A stretch of DNA of 52,435 bases from a virus, in the IMG/VR virus record IMGVR_UViG_3300049846_000543, positions 1 to 52,435 of that record, one strand, 5' to 3'. Made by a program: the position numbers and the translations under genes. Shown here one piece after another: positions 13,469 through 21,599 of this stretch. Below the pieces are notes generated by a model. It was not told the origin of the DNA. It worked only from the letters and a program-made list of their open reading frames with translations, and ran no database searches. Numbering within the stretch: the stretch's first letter is position 1; each line of letters starts with the position of its first letter.

Positions 13469-13751
13469 TGAATGGAATACTCTAATAGAGTATGAGGAAA
13501 GAAAATGGGAACGTGTAGGAATGACACCTAATGCAATAGGTGTAGATCACTTTACAAGCAACTTACAGCTTCTTGCAGTAATGGATTTTCTTGTAGAAAA
13601 AGGAATAATGACAGAAGAAGAATTTGATAAGAAGTTCTTAAAAAAGAAATACGAAACTCTCAAAGAAATCCGAGAGAATATTCAAGGTGAGATTTTAAAG
13701 CAACGTCTCACACAAGGCATCCATCAACCACTACCACCCATGAGAAAATGA
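13443..13751 (+). CDS. Hypothetical helical protein
   Basis: 102 residues from ATG 13443 (an in-frame GTG at 13407 is possible). Charged and helical throughout, Glu/Lys rich with a coiled-coil-like segment (EEFDKKFLKKKYETLKEIRE). No motif recognised. Ends ATGA into the dNMP kinase gene. A similar small helical protein ahead of kinases is common in phage nucleotide modules, but no role can be assigned. Confidence 0.6.
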   Translation: MMPEQLTIDEWNTLIEYEERKWERVGMTPNAIGVDHFTSNLQLLAVMDFLVEKGIMTEEEFDKKFLKKKYETLKEIRENIQGEILKQRLTQGIHQPLPPMRK

Positions 13752-14329
13752 TAATCGGAATTTGTGGATATAAAGGTTCAGGTAAGTCTACAGTAGGTAG
13801 CTTTCTAGTTCAAGACTATGGATTCTATCAAGTAGCTTTTGCAGATAAACTGAAAGATGCTGCAGCTGCACTATTTGGTATATCTAGAGAAGATGTAGAT
13901 AACTTCAAGGAAGTAACTTACGATACAACTGGCAGAACTAAAGGTATGGTAATTCTGCAACAAGAAGTTGAATTCGTTTCAAGAAAAGCCTTCATAGAGA
14001 AAGAAATCACTTGGAGAGAAATCCTTCAAAGACTAGGAACTGAAGTAGGTAGAAATATCTTCGGTGAAGATTTTTGGGTAAATCAGGTAGATATCTCTAA
14101 CCCATTCACAGTGATAACAGACGTTCGATTCAATAATGAAGCAAAGTTCATTATCGATAATGGTGGAGAAATGGTCTATGTTCATAGACCTGGATATACT
14201 TCAGACGGACATCCTTCAGAAGTTCTACCTACTTACAACACTCCTTACAGGTTAATCGTTAATGATGGTACAGTAGAAGAATTATATCGTAAAGTTGGTA
14301 ATATGATGGATCATATTCTAGATGACTGA
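13748..14329 (+). CDS. Deoxynucleoside monophosphate kinase
   Basis: 193 residues. Walker A GYKGSGKST (residues 7-15); then FADKLKDAAAALFG (the base-binding region of T4 gp1-type dNMP kinases) and ITDVRFNNEAKFI (the DVR motif of the lid and Walker B region). Length fits the phage family. It would phosphorylate dTMP, and perhaps dCMP or dGMP, to diphosphates. Directly followed by ThyX with an 8-base overlap, giving a clear dUMP to dTDP pathway. Confidence 0.88.
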   Translation: MIIGICGYKGSGKSTVGSFLVQDYGFYQVAFADKLKDAAAALFGISREDVDNFKEVTYDTTGRTKGMVILQQEVEFVSRKAFIEKEITWREILQRLGTEVGRNIFGEDFWVNQVDISNPFTVITDVRFNNEAKFIIDNGGEMVYVHRPGYTSDGHPSEVLPTYNTPYRLIVNDGTVEELYRKVGNMMDHILDD

Positions 14330-15002
14330 GATTCTAGTACTAGATCATGGATTCGTTAGACTAGAATCCTCTATGGGTGACGATAGAACAATCGTCAATT
14401 CTGCAAGAGTATCGTTCGGCAAACGAACAGAAGTAATGACAGAAGCCGACGAAGCACTCATTAACTATCTAATGAAGAATCGTCATGGCACACCATTCGA
14501 ACATGTGGTGTTCTGCTTTCATGTAAAAGCGCCAATATTCGTATTTCGTGAATGGCAGCGTCATCGTATAGGTTCATTCAATGAGATGTCTGCTAGGTAT
14601 ATGGAATTACCTGGTCAGTGGTATATTCCTGATATCGAGAACGTGCGAAGACGAGTAGGTAAACCAGGACATTACACCTACGAACCAGCACCTAAAGATA
14701 CAGCACAGTTTTTCATAGATGCGCTGGATGATTCTTGTGGTGAATCCTATGATCGCTACAAAGGATTCATAGGTAGCGGAATCGCTCCTGAACAAGCTCG
14801 CATGTTTCTTCATGTAAACCATTACAGTGAAATGTACTGGACAGTGAATGCTCGTAGCTTGATGAATTTCTTATCACTTCGTAATCATGAAACAGCTCAA
14901 TGGGAGATAAGACAATATGCTAAGGTAGTAGAAAAAATCTTCAGAAATGTTATCCCAATAACAGCACTATCTTTTCAACGCAATGAAAGGAAATCACCAT
15001 GA
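14322..15002 (+). CDS. thyX: Flavin-dependent thymidylate synthase
   Basis: 226 residues. The ThyX signature RHRxxSxNExSxRY is present as RHRIGSFNEMSARY starting at residue 80, with FEHVVFCFHVKAPIFVFREWQ before it and SLRNHETAQWEIRQYA near the C-terminus, as in the FAD/dUMP-binding fold. It makes dTMP from dUMP using methylene-tetrahydrofolate, FAD and NADPH. Overlaps the kinase gene by 8 bases and couples by ATGA to the next. With the deaminase at 6552, it completes a thymidylate supply for AT-rich DNA. Confidence 0.97.
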   Translation: MTEILVLDHGFVRLESSMGDDRTIVNSARVSFGKRTEVMTEADEALINYLMKNRHGTPFEHVVFCFHVKAPIFVFREWQRHRIGSFNEMSARYMELPGQWYIPDIENVRRRVGKPGHYTYEPAPKDTAQFFIDALDDSCGESYDRYKGFIGSGIAPEQARMFLHVNHYSEMYWTVNARSLMNFLSLRNHETAQWEIRQYAKVVEKIFRNVIPITALSFQRNERKSP

Positions 15003-15160
15003 AGGTTGAAATCTTTAAAGGTACAGATAAGCAATGGTACGTTCGTCTAAAAGCAGCAAACAACAGAACACTCTCAACGAGTGAAGGTTACGTTTCGAAG
15101 TACAATGCAGAACGAGCATCACAAAGAATGTTTCCTGGTCTTCCTATTTTTATAGTGTGA
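14999..15160 (+). CDS. DUF1508/YegP-like small protein
   Basis: 53 residues from ATG 14999, overlapping the thyX stop (ATGA). FKGTDKQWYVRLKAANNRTL followed by STSEGYVSK and then NAERA fits the DUF1508 (YegP) pattern of F..G.W...L.A.N......SEGY.SK..A. YegP-like domains are small beta-rich folds of unknown function. Here a single copy is present where bacterial YegP has two. Confidence 0.7.
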   Translation: MKVEIFKGTDKQWYVRLKAANNRTLSTSEGYVSKYNAERASQRMFPGLPIFIV

Positions 15161-15167
15161 GGTTATA

Positions 15168-15359
15168 ATGGAATCTGGAGAACAATACATAAAGAAACTA
15201 GAAGATGAAGTAGCTAATATAGATCTAGGAAGAACATTGTTTAATATTATGAGAGGTGTAAAAGCAGAAGGAGGATCTTTTATGGATTGCGTTGAGGTAT
15301 TCGCAATCTTTATGAAGGCTGGTGAACAAATATCTGAGGAATCTGAGAATGATTCGTAA
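15168..15359 (+). CDS. Hypothetical small acidic helical protein
   Basis: 63 residues, acidic, helical, no recognised family. GAGG lies 7 bases before the ATG. Ends 11 bases inside the polymerase gene. The amphipathic helices (EQYIKKLEDEVANI; MDCVEVFAIFMKAGEQI) suggest a small protein-interaction module, possibly for the polymerase, on position alone. Confidence 0.6.
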   Translation: MESGEQYIKKLEDEVANIDLGRTLFNIMRGVKAEGGSFMDCVEVFAIFMKAGEQISEESENDS

Positions 15360-17673
15360 GCATCCTTTAGCTGAATGTGAAACTTGTCCATTACAAGGAG
15401 AACGGTGTGCTCCCACCAAAGGCCCCACAAGTGCCAAAGTGGCTATTGTTTCTCGTTCCCCTGGCTCTACTGATGTCCGTATTGGAGCTCCTTTTTCTGG
15501 AGCTTCCGGTAAAATTCTCGATCACCTTCTTAGTAGTAATCATTATTCTCGAAGCGATGTTTTGGTTACTAATCTTGTTCTTTGCCAAACGGATGATCCA
15601 CCGAAAGCGGCGATAAATGCCTGTAGAAACAGATTACGATCAGAAATCGAAAACGTCAATACCATCATTGCCTGCGGAAGTGAAGCGGTAAGAGAGTTTA
15701 TAGGTCCAATTGCGATCCAGAAGGCGAGAGGTCTTGAACACAAGAAAGAGAATAAAAGGATTATTGCTACGAATAATCCCGCTGCTGTTTTGTATGATTC
15801 TGATTCTTTTCCTAATTTGGTTGAGGATTTCAAACTCGCTTTAAATCCTCCACCATCAGTTGTTCTTCCGGAGGTTAAAATCTATGATTCGGAGAAGGAA
15901 GCTAAAGCTCTTTTTGATTTTCTATCGAGGCATCAAGGTTTGGTAGCAACGGACCTTGAAGGACATTCCCCACATATCGAATGTGCAGGATTCTCAATTG
16001 AACCCAATGAGGCACATGTTCTAACTAGACGTGCTATTGTACAATCCGAATCCGCCTTTCGAAAGTTCTACGAATCAAAGAAAGACTGGTTGTGGCATAA
16101 CGGAGTCTACGATGTAAAACTTCTAAGACGAAATCAGATTAACTCACGAATAGTACAAGACACATATCCTCTATCATATGTCCTAGACGAAAGGACTACT
16201 GGAGTACACAATCTTGAATACCTCGCTAGAATGCAACTCGGATGGACAAACTACGAACCCGAATCTGTCGAACATTATAAAGATACAGGAGAACTACCGG
16301 AGGACATTACAGAACTATACGAATACAATGGATATGACTGCGCAGCAACTTTACAACTGTACCATATCCTTATCAATAAAGCCAGAGAAGATGAAGTAGA
16401 AGAACTGTACAATCGTTATATTCCAAGACTCAATGCTCTTGTAGATGTTGAGCTTCGAGGATTCTTCTATGATGATATCGCAGCAGCGGACCTGAACGAA
16501 GAAATTGTAATACCTGAGATCCGCAAGCTAAAGAAAGAGATGCAAGAGTTAGTAGGACTTGAGTTTTTCAATCCTGCATCTAATCCACAAACTCAAGCAT
16601 TTGTATATGATACTTGTGGACTAGCTCATAATCTTAAGGATACGAAGAAACGGAAATTCTCGAGGTCGTTCTCAGATCCAGTACGAGTGGAAGTTCTAGA
16701 AGGACGATTCACTTGTAATTCTAAGTACAAGGATAAACTAGTAAAATTTGCAGAGCTACATGACAATTGGTCAGAGATTGACAAACAACGCGGTACTTAC
16801 ATCGAAGGCTTAATTAAGCTAGTAGCACCTGATGGTAAATTATACTGTACGTTCAATCCTTGTGGAACTGTAACTGGTCGATGGTCAGGAAGAACACCTA
16901 ACTTTCAGAATATTACAAGAACTGGTAAGGGTGTAGTTCCTGCTATTCGTACATTGTTCAAGCCTTCACCAGGAAACGTAATCGTATCCGCTGATTTCTC
17001 ACAAGCTGAGCTTAGATGTATTGCGCAATTTAGTGGAGATGTTGAGCTCTCTGCTATTTATCGTGAGTCTACTAGATCACTACACAAAGAGACAGCAGCA
17101 GCTTTCTATGGTGAAGACTACACAAAGGACGAATACGTAAAATCGAAGAACATCAACTTTGGTGTATGTTTCGGACAGTCCGCTTTTGCTTTCGCACAGA
17201 TGTATCATATGCCACAAGAAGAAGCTCAAGCATATATCGACAATTGGTTCAAGAAGTTCCCCACGGTTCTAGAATGGATTAATGAGACAAACAAGAGAAC
17301 CCTACAGGACAACTATCTTACTAATCCGTTTGGACGTAAGCGTAGATTCTATCTGATAACTGAGGAGAACGTAGGAGATACATTACGAGAAGGTGTCAAC
17401 TTCCTACCCCAATCTACAGCAGCAGACTTTACGATCGAAGCACTACATAAGCTTAATACTGAAGGTGTACCGATAATCTCTACAGTCCACGATTCAATAA
17501 TCGCAGACGTACCACAAAACGAAGCAATGGATGTAGCACTCTTAATGAAAAAAGTAATGGAAACACAACCCAAAGAAACTATCGGATGGGATCTACCATT
17601 CAAAGTTGATATCTCAATGTCAGATATTTCATGGGGACACGTAGAAGAAATAGAATTGGAGATTGCAGTATGA
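15349..17673 (+). CDS. UDG-like / 3'-5' exonuclease / family A DNA polymerase fusion
   Basis: 774 residues. Residues 9-165 align with family 4 uracil-DNA glycosylases: CETC, a Cys in LVLC and NAC (iron-sulfur ligands), SPGSTDVRIGAPFSGASGKI and VTNLVLC. Key catalytic positions are changed (GExPG is SRSPG; HPA is NPA), so glycosylase activity is doubtful and uracil sensing possible. Residues about 200-345 hold Exo I TDLEG, Exo II NGVYD and Exo III YNGYD. Polymerase motif A is DFSQAELR, motif B KNINFGVCFGQSAFAF with Phe in place of the usual Tyr, motif C VHDSI. It is the replicative polymerase. ATG 15349 overlaps the preceding stop; an upstream start at 15322 is less likely. Confidence 0.93.
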   Translation: MIRKHPLAECETCPLQGERCAPTKGPTSAKVAIVSRSPGSTDVRIGAPFSGASGKILDHLLSSNHYSRSDVLVTNLVLCQTDDPPKAAINACRNRLRSEIENVNTIIACGSEAVREFIGPIAIQKARGLEHKKENKRIIATNNPAAVLYDSDSFPNLVEDFKLALNPPPSVVLPEVKIYDSEKEAKALFDFLSRHQGLVATDLEGHSPHIECAGFSIEPNEAHVLTRRAIVQSESAFRKFYESKKDWLWHNGVYDVKLLRRNQINSRIVQDTYPLSYVLDERTTGVHNLEYLARMQLGWTNYEPESVEHYKDTGELPEDITELYEYNGYDCAATLQLYHILINKAREDEVEELYNRYIPRLNALVDVELRGFFYDDIAAADLNEEIVIPEIRKLKKEMQELVGLEFFNPASNPQTQAFVYDTCGLAHNLKDTKKRKFSRSFSDPVRVEVLEGRFTCNSKYKDKLVKFAELHDNWSEIDKQRGTYIEGLIKLVAPDGKLYCTFNPCGTVTGRWSGRTPNFQNITRTGKGVVPAIRTLFKPSPGNVIVSADFSQAELRCIAQFSGDVELSAIYRESTRSLHKETAAAFYGEDYTKDEYVKSKNINFGVCFGQSAFAFAQMYHMPQEEAQAYIDNWFKKFPTVLEWINETNKRTLQDNYLTNPFGRKRRFYLITEENVGDTLREGVNFLPQSTAADFTIEALHKLNTEGVPIISTVHDSIIADVPQNEAMDVALLMKKVMETQPKETIGWDLPFKVDISMSDISWGHVEEIELEIAV

Positions 17674-18125
17674 CTAGTGTTCTACAAGATTGGGTAATGG
17701 AGCTACCACTTCGTGAGCAGGGGACTATCTTAACTGGAATCAGAGGTTGTGATGTAGCTCAGAAAAACATAAACGATAAAATTACTATTCCTGTAGAAAG
17801 ACAACTCGTAGCATTTTTCAGATATTGTGTAATGAATCCTGCTGATACAAGAGAAGTAGATATTCCTAATTCGTTCTTTCAGAGCAAACCTCCTTACAAT
17901 TGGAGTCCATCTCAAATAGCTCACTATCCTGTTCACTGGTATTCACATCTTATGCACTGTTTTGAAGTAGTAGCTTATAGATGTCCGAAGAATACTCTTG
18001 CTCAAGAATGTTTTGAAATCTACGTTAAATTAGTAAAGGCTTTACACTTGTATCCAGAGACAGAAGAAGAAATGATTAAACGTTTATCCGAAGATCGTAT
18101 AAAGGCAGGTAATGTAGTATCATGA
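17670..18125 (+). CDS. Conserved phage protein, unknown function
   Basis: 151 residues from ATG 17670, overlapping the polymerase stop (ATGA). ELPLREQGTILTGIRGCDVAQK resembles a family widespread in phage DNA-metabolism regions whose members begin with this LR.QG.LLxAIRGCD motif; no function is established. The rest is helical with a His/Trp-rich stretch (HYPVHWYSHLMHCF). Coupled to the next gene by ATGA. Confidence 0.75.
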   Translation: MTSVLQDWVMELPLREQGTILTGIRGCDVAQKNINDKITIPVERQLVAFFRYCVMNPADTREVDIPNSFFQSKPPYNWSPSQIAHYPVHWYSHLMHCFEVVAYRCPKNTLAQECFEIYVKLVKALHLYPETEEEMIKRLSEDRIKAGNVVS

Positions 18126-18931
18126 CTAACAAGCAACTTTATCTGATATGGGAACATTGGAAAGAACAAGGCGGTATTCTCAAAAATCGTCCGAGCGCTT
18201 TACCACCAAAGATCCCCACACGATGGTTCTTACGTTATAAGTCTAGGCACATCAAAAAGCCAGTAGAGTACAACGGAGTGTTTTCGAGTTTTGGGGTTGT
18301 AATGAGAACTCCAGGAGGTAACATTGAGAATACAGATGAACAATCAAAATACATAGAATGGAGTGCTTTAAACATTGGTAGAGAAAATGGTGATATGAAT
18401 GCGTGGGCTAACCAAATTAGAAAGAATAATAATTCAACAATAGTATCTATTCCCTGGTTGCATTGTAGAGATGATATAGATATAGAACGTTTATTCAACT
18501 ACGCAGAATCATTAACGTTCAATCATAATAAACATTGTATCATAAATTTTGAAGCAGAGGCAATCTCCACGCTACCGCCTTCGCACATCCGACAAAGAAT
18601 TGATAATTACAAGAAAGTGAATTCGGGTGCAGAAGTAGCTACCTTTGTATTGCCTTGGGTACAAAATGGGCAAGGCTGGAAAGCTCTACGAGATATTCCT
18701 ACTTACATCGAAGTCTTCACGAACGAGATGCCACAATACACAGCAGCCGTTTGTGTAGATCATGCACGCAAAGAAGGTCTAAATCTAGTAGGATGTTTAT
18801 GGGGTGCATATCCCTTTTATGGCATTCACCCAGATCCGAAGATATATCCTCTAAATAGCTATGAACTCGGAGCGATCTATTGTGGCGATGATGTCCATAA
18901 TTGGGAAGACTGGAAAATCTCTAAAAGTTGA
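18122..18931 (+). CDS. Possible TIM-barrel (glycoside-hydrolase-like) protein
   Basis: 269 residues; not securely recognised. Alternating beta/alpha segments with barrel-like strand ends, such as FSSFGVVMR, TIVSIPWLHC, CIINFEAEAIS, AEVATFVLPWVQNG, TYIEVFTNE, and NLVGCLWGAYPFYG, suggest a TIM barrel with acidic residues at strand ends (E in NFEAE, E in FTNE), as in lysozyme GH25 or GH18-like proteins. It lacks a signal peptide or binding domain. It is the last gene of its operon; a 164-base regulatory gap follows. Confidence 0.55.
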   Translation: MTNKQLYLIWEHWKEQGGILKNRPSALPPKIPTRWFLRYKSRHIKKPVEYNGVFSSFGVVMRTPGGNIENTDEQSKYIEWSALNIGRENGDMNAWANQIRKNNNSTIVSIPWLHCRDDIDIERLFNYAESLTFNHNKHCIINFEAEAISTLPPSHIRQRIDNYKKVNSGAEVATFVLPWVQNGQGWKALRDIPTYIEVFTNEMPQYTAAVCVDHARKEGLNLVGCLWGAYPFYGIHPDPKIYPLNSYELGAIYCGDDVHNWEDWKISKS

Positions 18932-18971
18932 CTCAGTGCGTCGTCGCGGTCGGTCGACCCCTCGGAAGCCC

Positions 18972-19059
18972 GTAGGGACTGTTTCTGTTACAGCGTACAC
19001 CACTTGACAGGGGTATGGTGGTAGGATAACCTACGTCTGTAAGGACTAGTTCTGTTACA
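18972..19059 (+). promoter_or_regulatory. Promoter flanked by 21-base direct repeats
   Basis: TTGACA at 19004-19009, 17 bases, TAACCT at 19027-19032. A 21-base repeat (GTAGGGACTGTTTCTGTTACA at 18972-18992; a copy with three mismatches at 19039-19059) flanks the promoter on both sides. The -10 region also sits in a small palindrome, GTAGGATAACCTAC (19021-19034). Looping or repression by a protein bound at both repeats is plausible. The gap 18932-19095 holds no other gene. Confidence 0.65.
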
Positions 19060-19095
19060 TAACACAATCTGTCCTAAACGAGAATCCGAGGATCC

Positions 19096-19467
19096 ATGCA
19101 GGCTGAGTGCCAAAAGTGCAATAAGTCATTCGACACAATAAGGCCAACAGCTAAGTATTGCACAGATGCTTGTAGGATGGCAGCATACAGAGAACGCAAA
19201 GGAATAGTAACAAAGAAGGAGAAACAATATGAAACATGCCAACGTCCAGGATGTACAAATCCTATATCTCCCGAACGAAACGCACAATCAAAGTATTGCA
19301 GTTCTAAATGTAACAAAGCTGTTTACAACCATAATCATAAAGACGAAATAAGAAAGAAACGTCTAGATAAGGATCTAGAAGCAAGACTAGTAAGAGACAG
19401 AATTCGTAAAGAAAAGCAATCTCAAAAGATTGCAAATGACTTTCTTAAGGAGCTGATGGGTGAATGA
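19096..19467 (+). CDS. Double zinc-finger protein
   Basis: 123 residues. Two similar fingers: CQKCNKSFDTIRPTAKYCTDACR (residues 5-27, in shorter form CxxC...CxxxC) and CQRPGCTNP...KYCSSKC (47-71). The first matches a small zinc-finger family common in Actinomycetota and their phages. The C-terminus is a basic helix. Probably DNA-binding. GAGGATCC precedes the ATG; it is the first gene behind the promoter at 19004. Confidence 0.75.
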   Translation: MQAECQKCNKSFDTIRPTAKYCTDACRMAAYRERKGIVTKKEKQYETCQRPGCTNPISPERNAQSKYCSSKCNKAVYNHNHKDEIRKKRLDKDLEARLVRDRIRKEKQSQKIANDFLKELMGE

Positions 19468-19637
19468 CTAAGCAGGCAAGAAATCGTAAGTTTGAGGCAG
19501 CATGTAGTTATCTAACTCAGGTACTTAATGAGATAGAAAAGATAGACCAAAAGCTAGCAGTATCATTTGTACGTGATATCGAGAGTTTGCAAGATACATA
19601 CCGTGTTGCGGTTAAGTTGGAGAAGATAAATGTTTAG
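19464..19637 (+). CDS. Small helical hypothetical protein
   Basis: 57 residues from ATG 19464 (ATGA overlap with the preceding stop). Two amphipathic helices, KFEAACSYLTQVLNEIEKID and AVSFVRDIESLQDTYRVAVK, suggest a helical hairpin. No family recognised. Its end overlaps the next gene by 8 bases. Confidence 0.6.
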   Translation: MTKQARNRKFEAACSYLTQVLNEIEKIDQKLAVSFVRDIESLQDTYRVAVKLEKINV

Positions 19638-19851
19638 AATTGTAGTATGGAGAGATGGACAGTATGAAACTACTTTAAATCTAATAGATGGTGATAGTGC
19701 TATCTTTGAAGCTCCACAAGGGTTTACTGCTATAGGAAAACATGCAGTATTAAAATGGAAACTCAAAAAAGAAAGAGAAGCTAATAAAGTATTAAGAGAA
19801 AAGTTGGATCAAGTTAGAACTCAATTAGACGAACTCAGTTTGGAGATTTAA
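19630..19851 (+). CDS. Hypothetical protein with C-terminal coiled coil
   Basis: 73 residues. Short N-terminal beta region (FRIVVWRDGQYETTLNLIDG) followed by a long basic-acidic helix (KLKKEREANKVLREKLDQV) with leucine heptads, likely an oligomerising coiled coil. Overlaps the preceding gene by 8 bases. Unknown function. Confidence 0.6.
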   Translation: MFRIVVWRDGQYETTLNLIDGDSAIFEAPQGFTAIGKHAVLKWKLKKEREANKVLREKLDQVRTQLDELSLEI

Positions 19852-19862
19852 AGGAGTAACGT

Positions 19863-20177
19863 ATGAAAATAATCGCAAGACCGAGACAGACAGGTCGCAC
19901 TGATGAGTTAATAAGACTTTCTGAAGCAGCAGATAATGCAGGGGAAGTTTCTTATATCGTCTGTCATTCACGAGCTGAGGCTTATCGAATCGCACAACGA
20001 GCTAATGAAATTGGTTGCAAAATCCGATTCCCTATCTCGTACGATGAATTACCAATAAGTAATAGCAGTTTCTGCACTTACCTCTGCATAGACAATGTTG
20101 AAATACTAATTGAGAAGATTACGAGACGAACTATTGGAGCAATGGTTATTACTACGGAAGAAGAAAATGAAAATTAA
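19863..20177 (+). CDS. P-loop-like mini-protein
   Basis: 104 residues. RPRQTGRTDELIRLSE resembles a Walker A of the GRQxGRTT kind seen in short phage P-loop proteins, but the Lys is Arg, so ATP hydrolysis is doubtful. A second strand (SYIVCHSRAEAYRIAQRA) and CIDNVEI could be a degenerate Walker B. Good AAAGGAG ribosome site. Could be a remnant of a helicase domain or a nucleotide-binding regulator. Confidence 0.55.
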   Translation: MKIIARPRQTGRTDELIRLSEAADNAGEVSYIVCHSRAEAYRIAQRANEIGCKIRFPISYDELPISNSSFCTYLCIDNVEILIEKITRRTIGAMVITTEEENEN

Positions 20178-20361
20178 CATAACACTAAATCAACCAATGG
20201 TTGAAATAGAGGAAGGTAATGTTACTGTTGTCGGTCCGGATGGTTATCGCGCTCTTACGCAAGGTGATTCGTTCGTTCTCGGGGAACGCTCAACTTTGAC
20301 GATCGCGATTCCAAGGTGGAAGTTACTATTCAAACGCGACATTAACATCGAGATACAATAA
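20167..20361 (+). CDS. Small beta-rich hypothetical protein
   Basis: 64 residues from ATG 20167, overlapping the preceding gene by 11 bases; GGAAGAAG precedes the start. Beta-rich (KINITLNQPMVEIEEGNVTV...STLTIAIPRW). The reading frame from 20230 to 20330 is G+C-richer (CGC, CTC, ACG, GAT) than its neighbours. No family recognised. Ends TAATG with the next gene. Confidence 0.55.
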   Translation: MKINITLNQPMVEIEEGNVTVVGPDGYRALTQGDSFVLGERSTLTIAIPRWKLLFKRDINIEIQ

Positions 20362-20570
20362 TGGATGAAGTTAGATATTCATATTCTAAACCTTATTATC
20401 CAACAATTCTAGATTGTTGTCGTACCGTAATTAGTTATAGAGCTATTTCACCAACCGAACTAATGATTTGGGAATGTAAACCAATGAAAATAAAGGCTGA
20501 AGTAAGAGGTGGAAAATGGGAATTTGGCATCTTAAGAGATGGTGTTCTCATAGATAGATTACTGCCATGA
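20361..20570 (+). CDS. Hypothetical protein
   Basis: 69 residues, beta-rich, three cysteines (DCCRTV and WECKPM). Starts by TAATG overlap with the preceding stop and ends by ATGA overlap with the RuvC-like gene, so it is translated in a tightly coupled row. No family recognised. Confidence 0.55.
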   Translation: MDEVRYSYSKPYYPTILDCCRTVISYRAISPTELMIWECKPMKIKAEVRGGKWEFGILRDGVLIDRLLP

Positions 20571-21007
20571 AAATCCTCGCATTCGATCCAGGAATAACTA
20601 CAGGTTATGCTGTGGGGTACTTGGATGTGAAAGCGTGTTTGATGACAGTTAGTGCAGATCAAAATAAGTTTAGTCATGAAGAATTACACAACACTCTAAT
20701 AGCTACCAATCCTGATATCATCATCTGTGAAACTTTTGAGTATCGTAATAGATCAAGAGCTGGATTAGTGTTATATTCTGTAGAGATGATAGGTATAATT
20801 AAGTTACATTGTGAGTGGGCTGATATAGATCTAATAGAGCAAACTCCAGCTCAAGCAATGGGATATTTTACAGATAAGAAGCTGAAAGAATTTGAAGTGT
20901 ATCAACCAGGTAAACCACATGCTATGGATGCTTTACGTCATCTGCTACAATGGTATCAATTCGGTGCAGGCTATCAATACAATAAATTAGGTTTCAGATC
21001 AATCTAA
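20567..21007 (+). CDS. RuvC-like Holliday junction resolvase
   Basis: 146 residues. RNase H-fold acidic residues are at D7 (LAFDPGITTGYA), E55 (IICETFEYR), and D121 in KPHAMDALRH, the RuvC pattern (D, E, H/D). Length is near that of phage RuvC-like resolvases. It would cleave four-way junctions and branched DNA before packaging. Starts by ATGA overlap; followed immediately by the metallophosphoesterase gene. Confidence 0.9.
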   Translation: MKILAFDPGITTGYAVGYLDVKACLMTVSADQNKFSHEELHNTLIATNPDIIICETFEYRNRSRAGLVLYSVEMIGIIKLHCEWADIDLIEQTPAQAMGYFTDKKLKEFEVYQPGKPHAMDALRHLLQWYQFGAGYQYNKLGFRSI

Positions 21008-21517
21008 ATGTTCACTGTAAATGAAAAAACCTGGATTATCTCTGATACCCATTTAGGCCATGATAACATCGTGCGTTATTGCAATCGTCCAAGAAATCAC
21101 AACAAGCTCATAATAGCTAATTGGAAGAAATCTATAAAGAAAACAGATACAGTATTACATCTTGGTGATGTTACTGTATGGTATGGTTCTCAATTCTTTT
21201 GGGCTAAACTAGTCAGTAAGTTACCAGGAGAGAAATTCCTTATAAAAGGAAATCATGACGAACAGTGGACAGATGAACAATGGTTCTCTAAGTGTGGAAT
21301 GACTGTAATTCCACCTTTCTTACAAAACAAGATTTACTTCTCACATGAACCAGTAGTTGAAGGAGATTGGCAAATCAATGTTCATGGTCATACTCACAAT
21401 CATACACCATTTAAATACTATTGGAGATTCGGTTCTGAATACTACAATGCCTCCATAGAGGGTATGGATTACAAGCCTGTACGAATGCGTCAAATTCTGA
21501 AAGACATAACTAACTAG
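21008..21517 (+). CDS. Calcineurin-like metallophosphoesterase
   Basis: 169 residues. All metal-binding blocks are present in order: DTHLGHDN (residues 13-20), LGDV, GNHDE, H in FSHEP, and HGHTHNH. Two-metal phosphoesterase; substrates of phage members include nucleic-acid ends and cyclic nucleotides, the latter being relevant to signalling defences. Starts directly after the RuvC stop. The stop TAG shares one base with the start of tRNA-Leu. Confidence 0.93.
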   Translation: MFTVNEKTWIISDTHLGHDNIVRYCNRPRNHNKLIIANWKKSIKKTDTVLHLGDVTVWYGSQFFWAKLVSKLPGEKFLIKGNHDEQWTDEQWFSKCGMTVIPPFLQNKIYFSHEPVVEGDWQINVHGHTHNHTPFKYYWRFGSEYYNASIEGMDYKPVRMRQILKDITN

Positions 21518-21598
21518 CCCGTGTGGCGGAATTGGCATACGCAGCAGACTTAAAATCTGCCGGTGAAAACCTTGAGGGTTCGAGTCCCTCCGCGGGCA
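21517..21598 (+). tRNA. tRNA-Leu (anticodon UAA)
   Basis: 82 bases: acceptor GCCCGTG/CGCGGGC (one T-G pair), discriminator A, D-arm GCGGAATTGGCATACGC, anticodon stem GCAGA/TCTGC with loop CTTAAAA (anticodon TAA), a long type II variable arm (about 14 bases), T-arm GAGGG-TTCGAGT-CCCTC. CCA not encoded. Reads UUA, the codon that is scarce in G+C-rich Actinomycetota but common here. Confidence 0.96.
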
Positions 21599-21599
21599 T

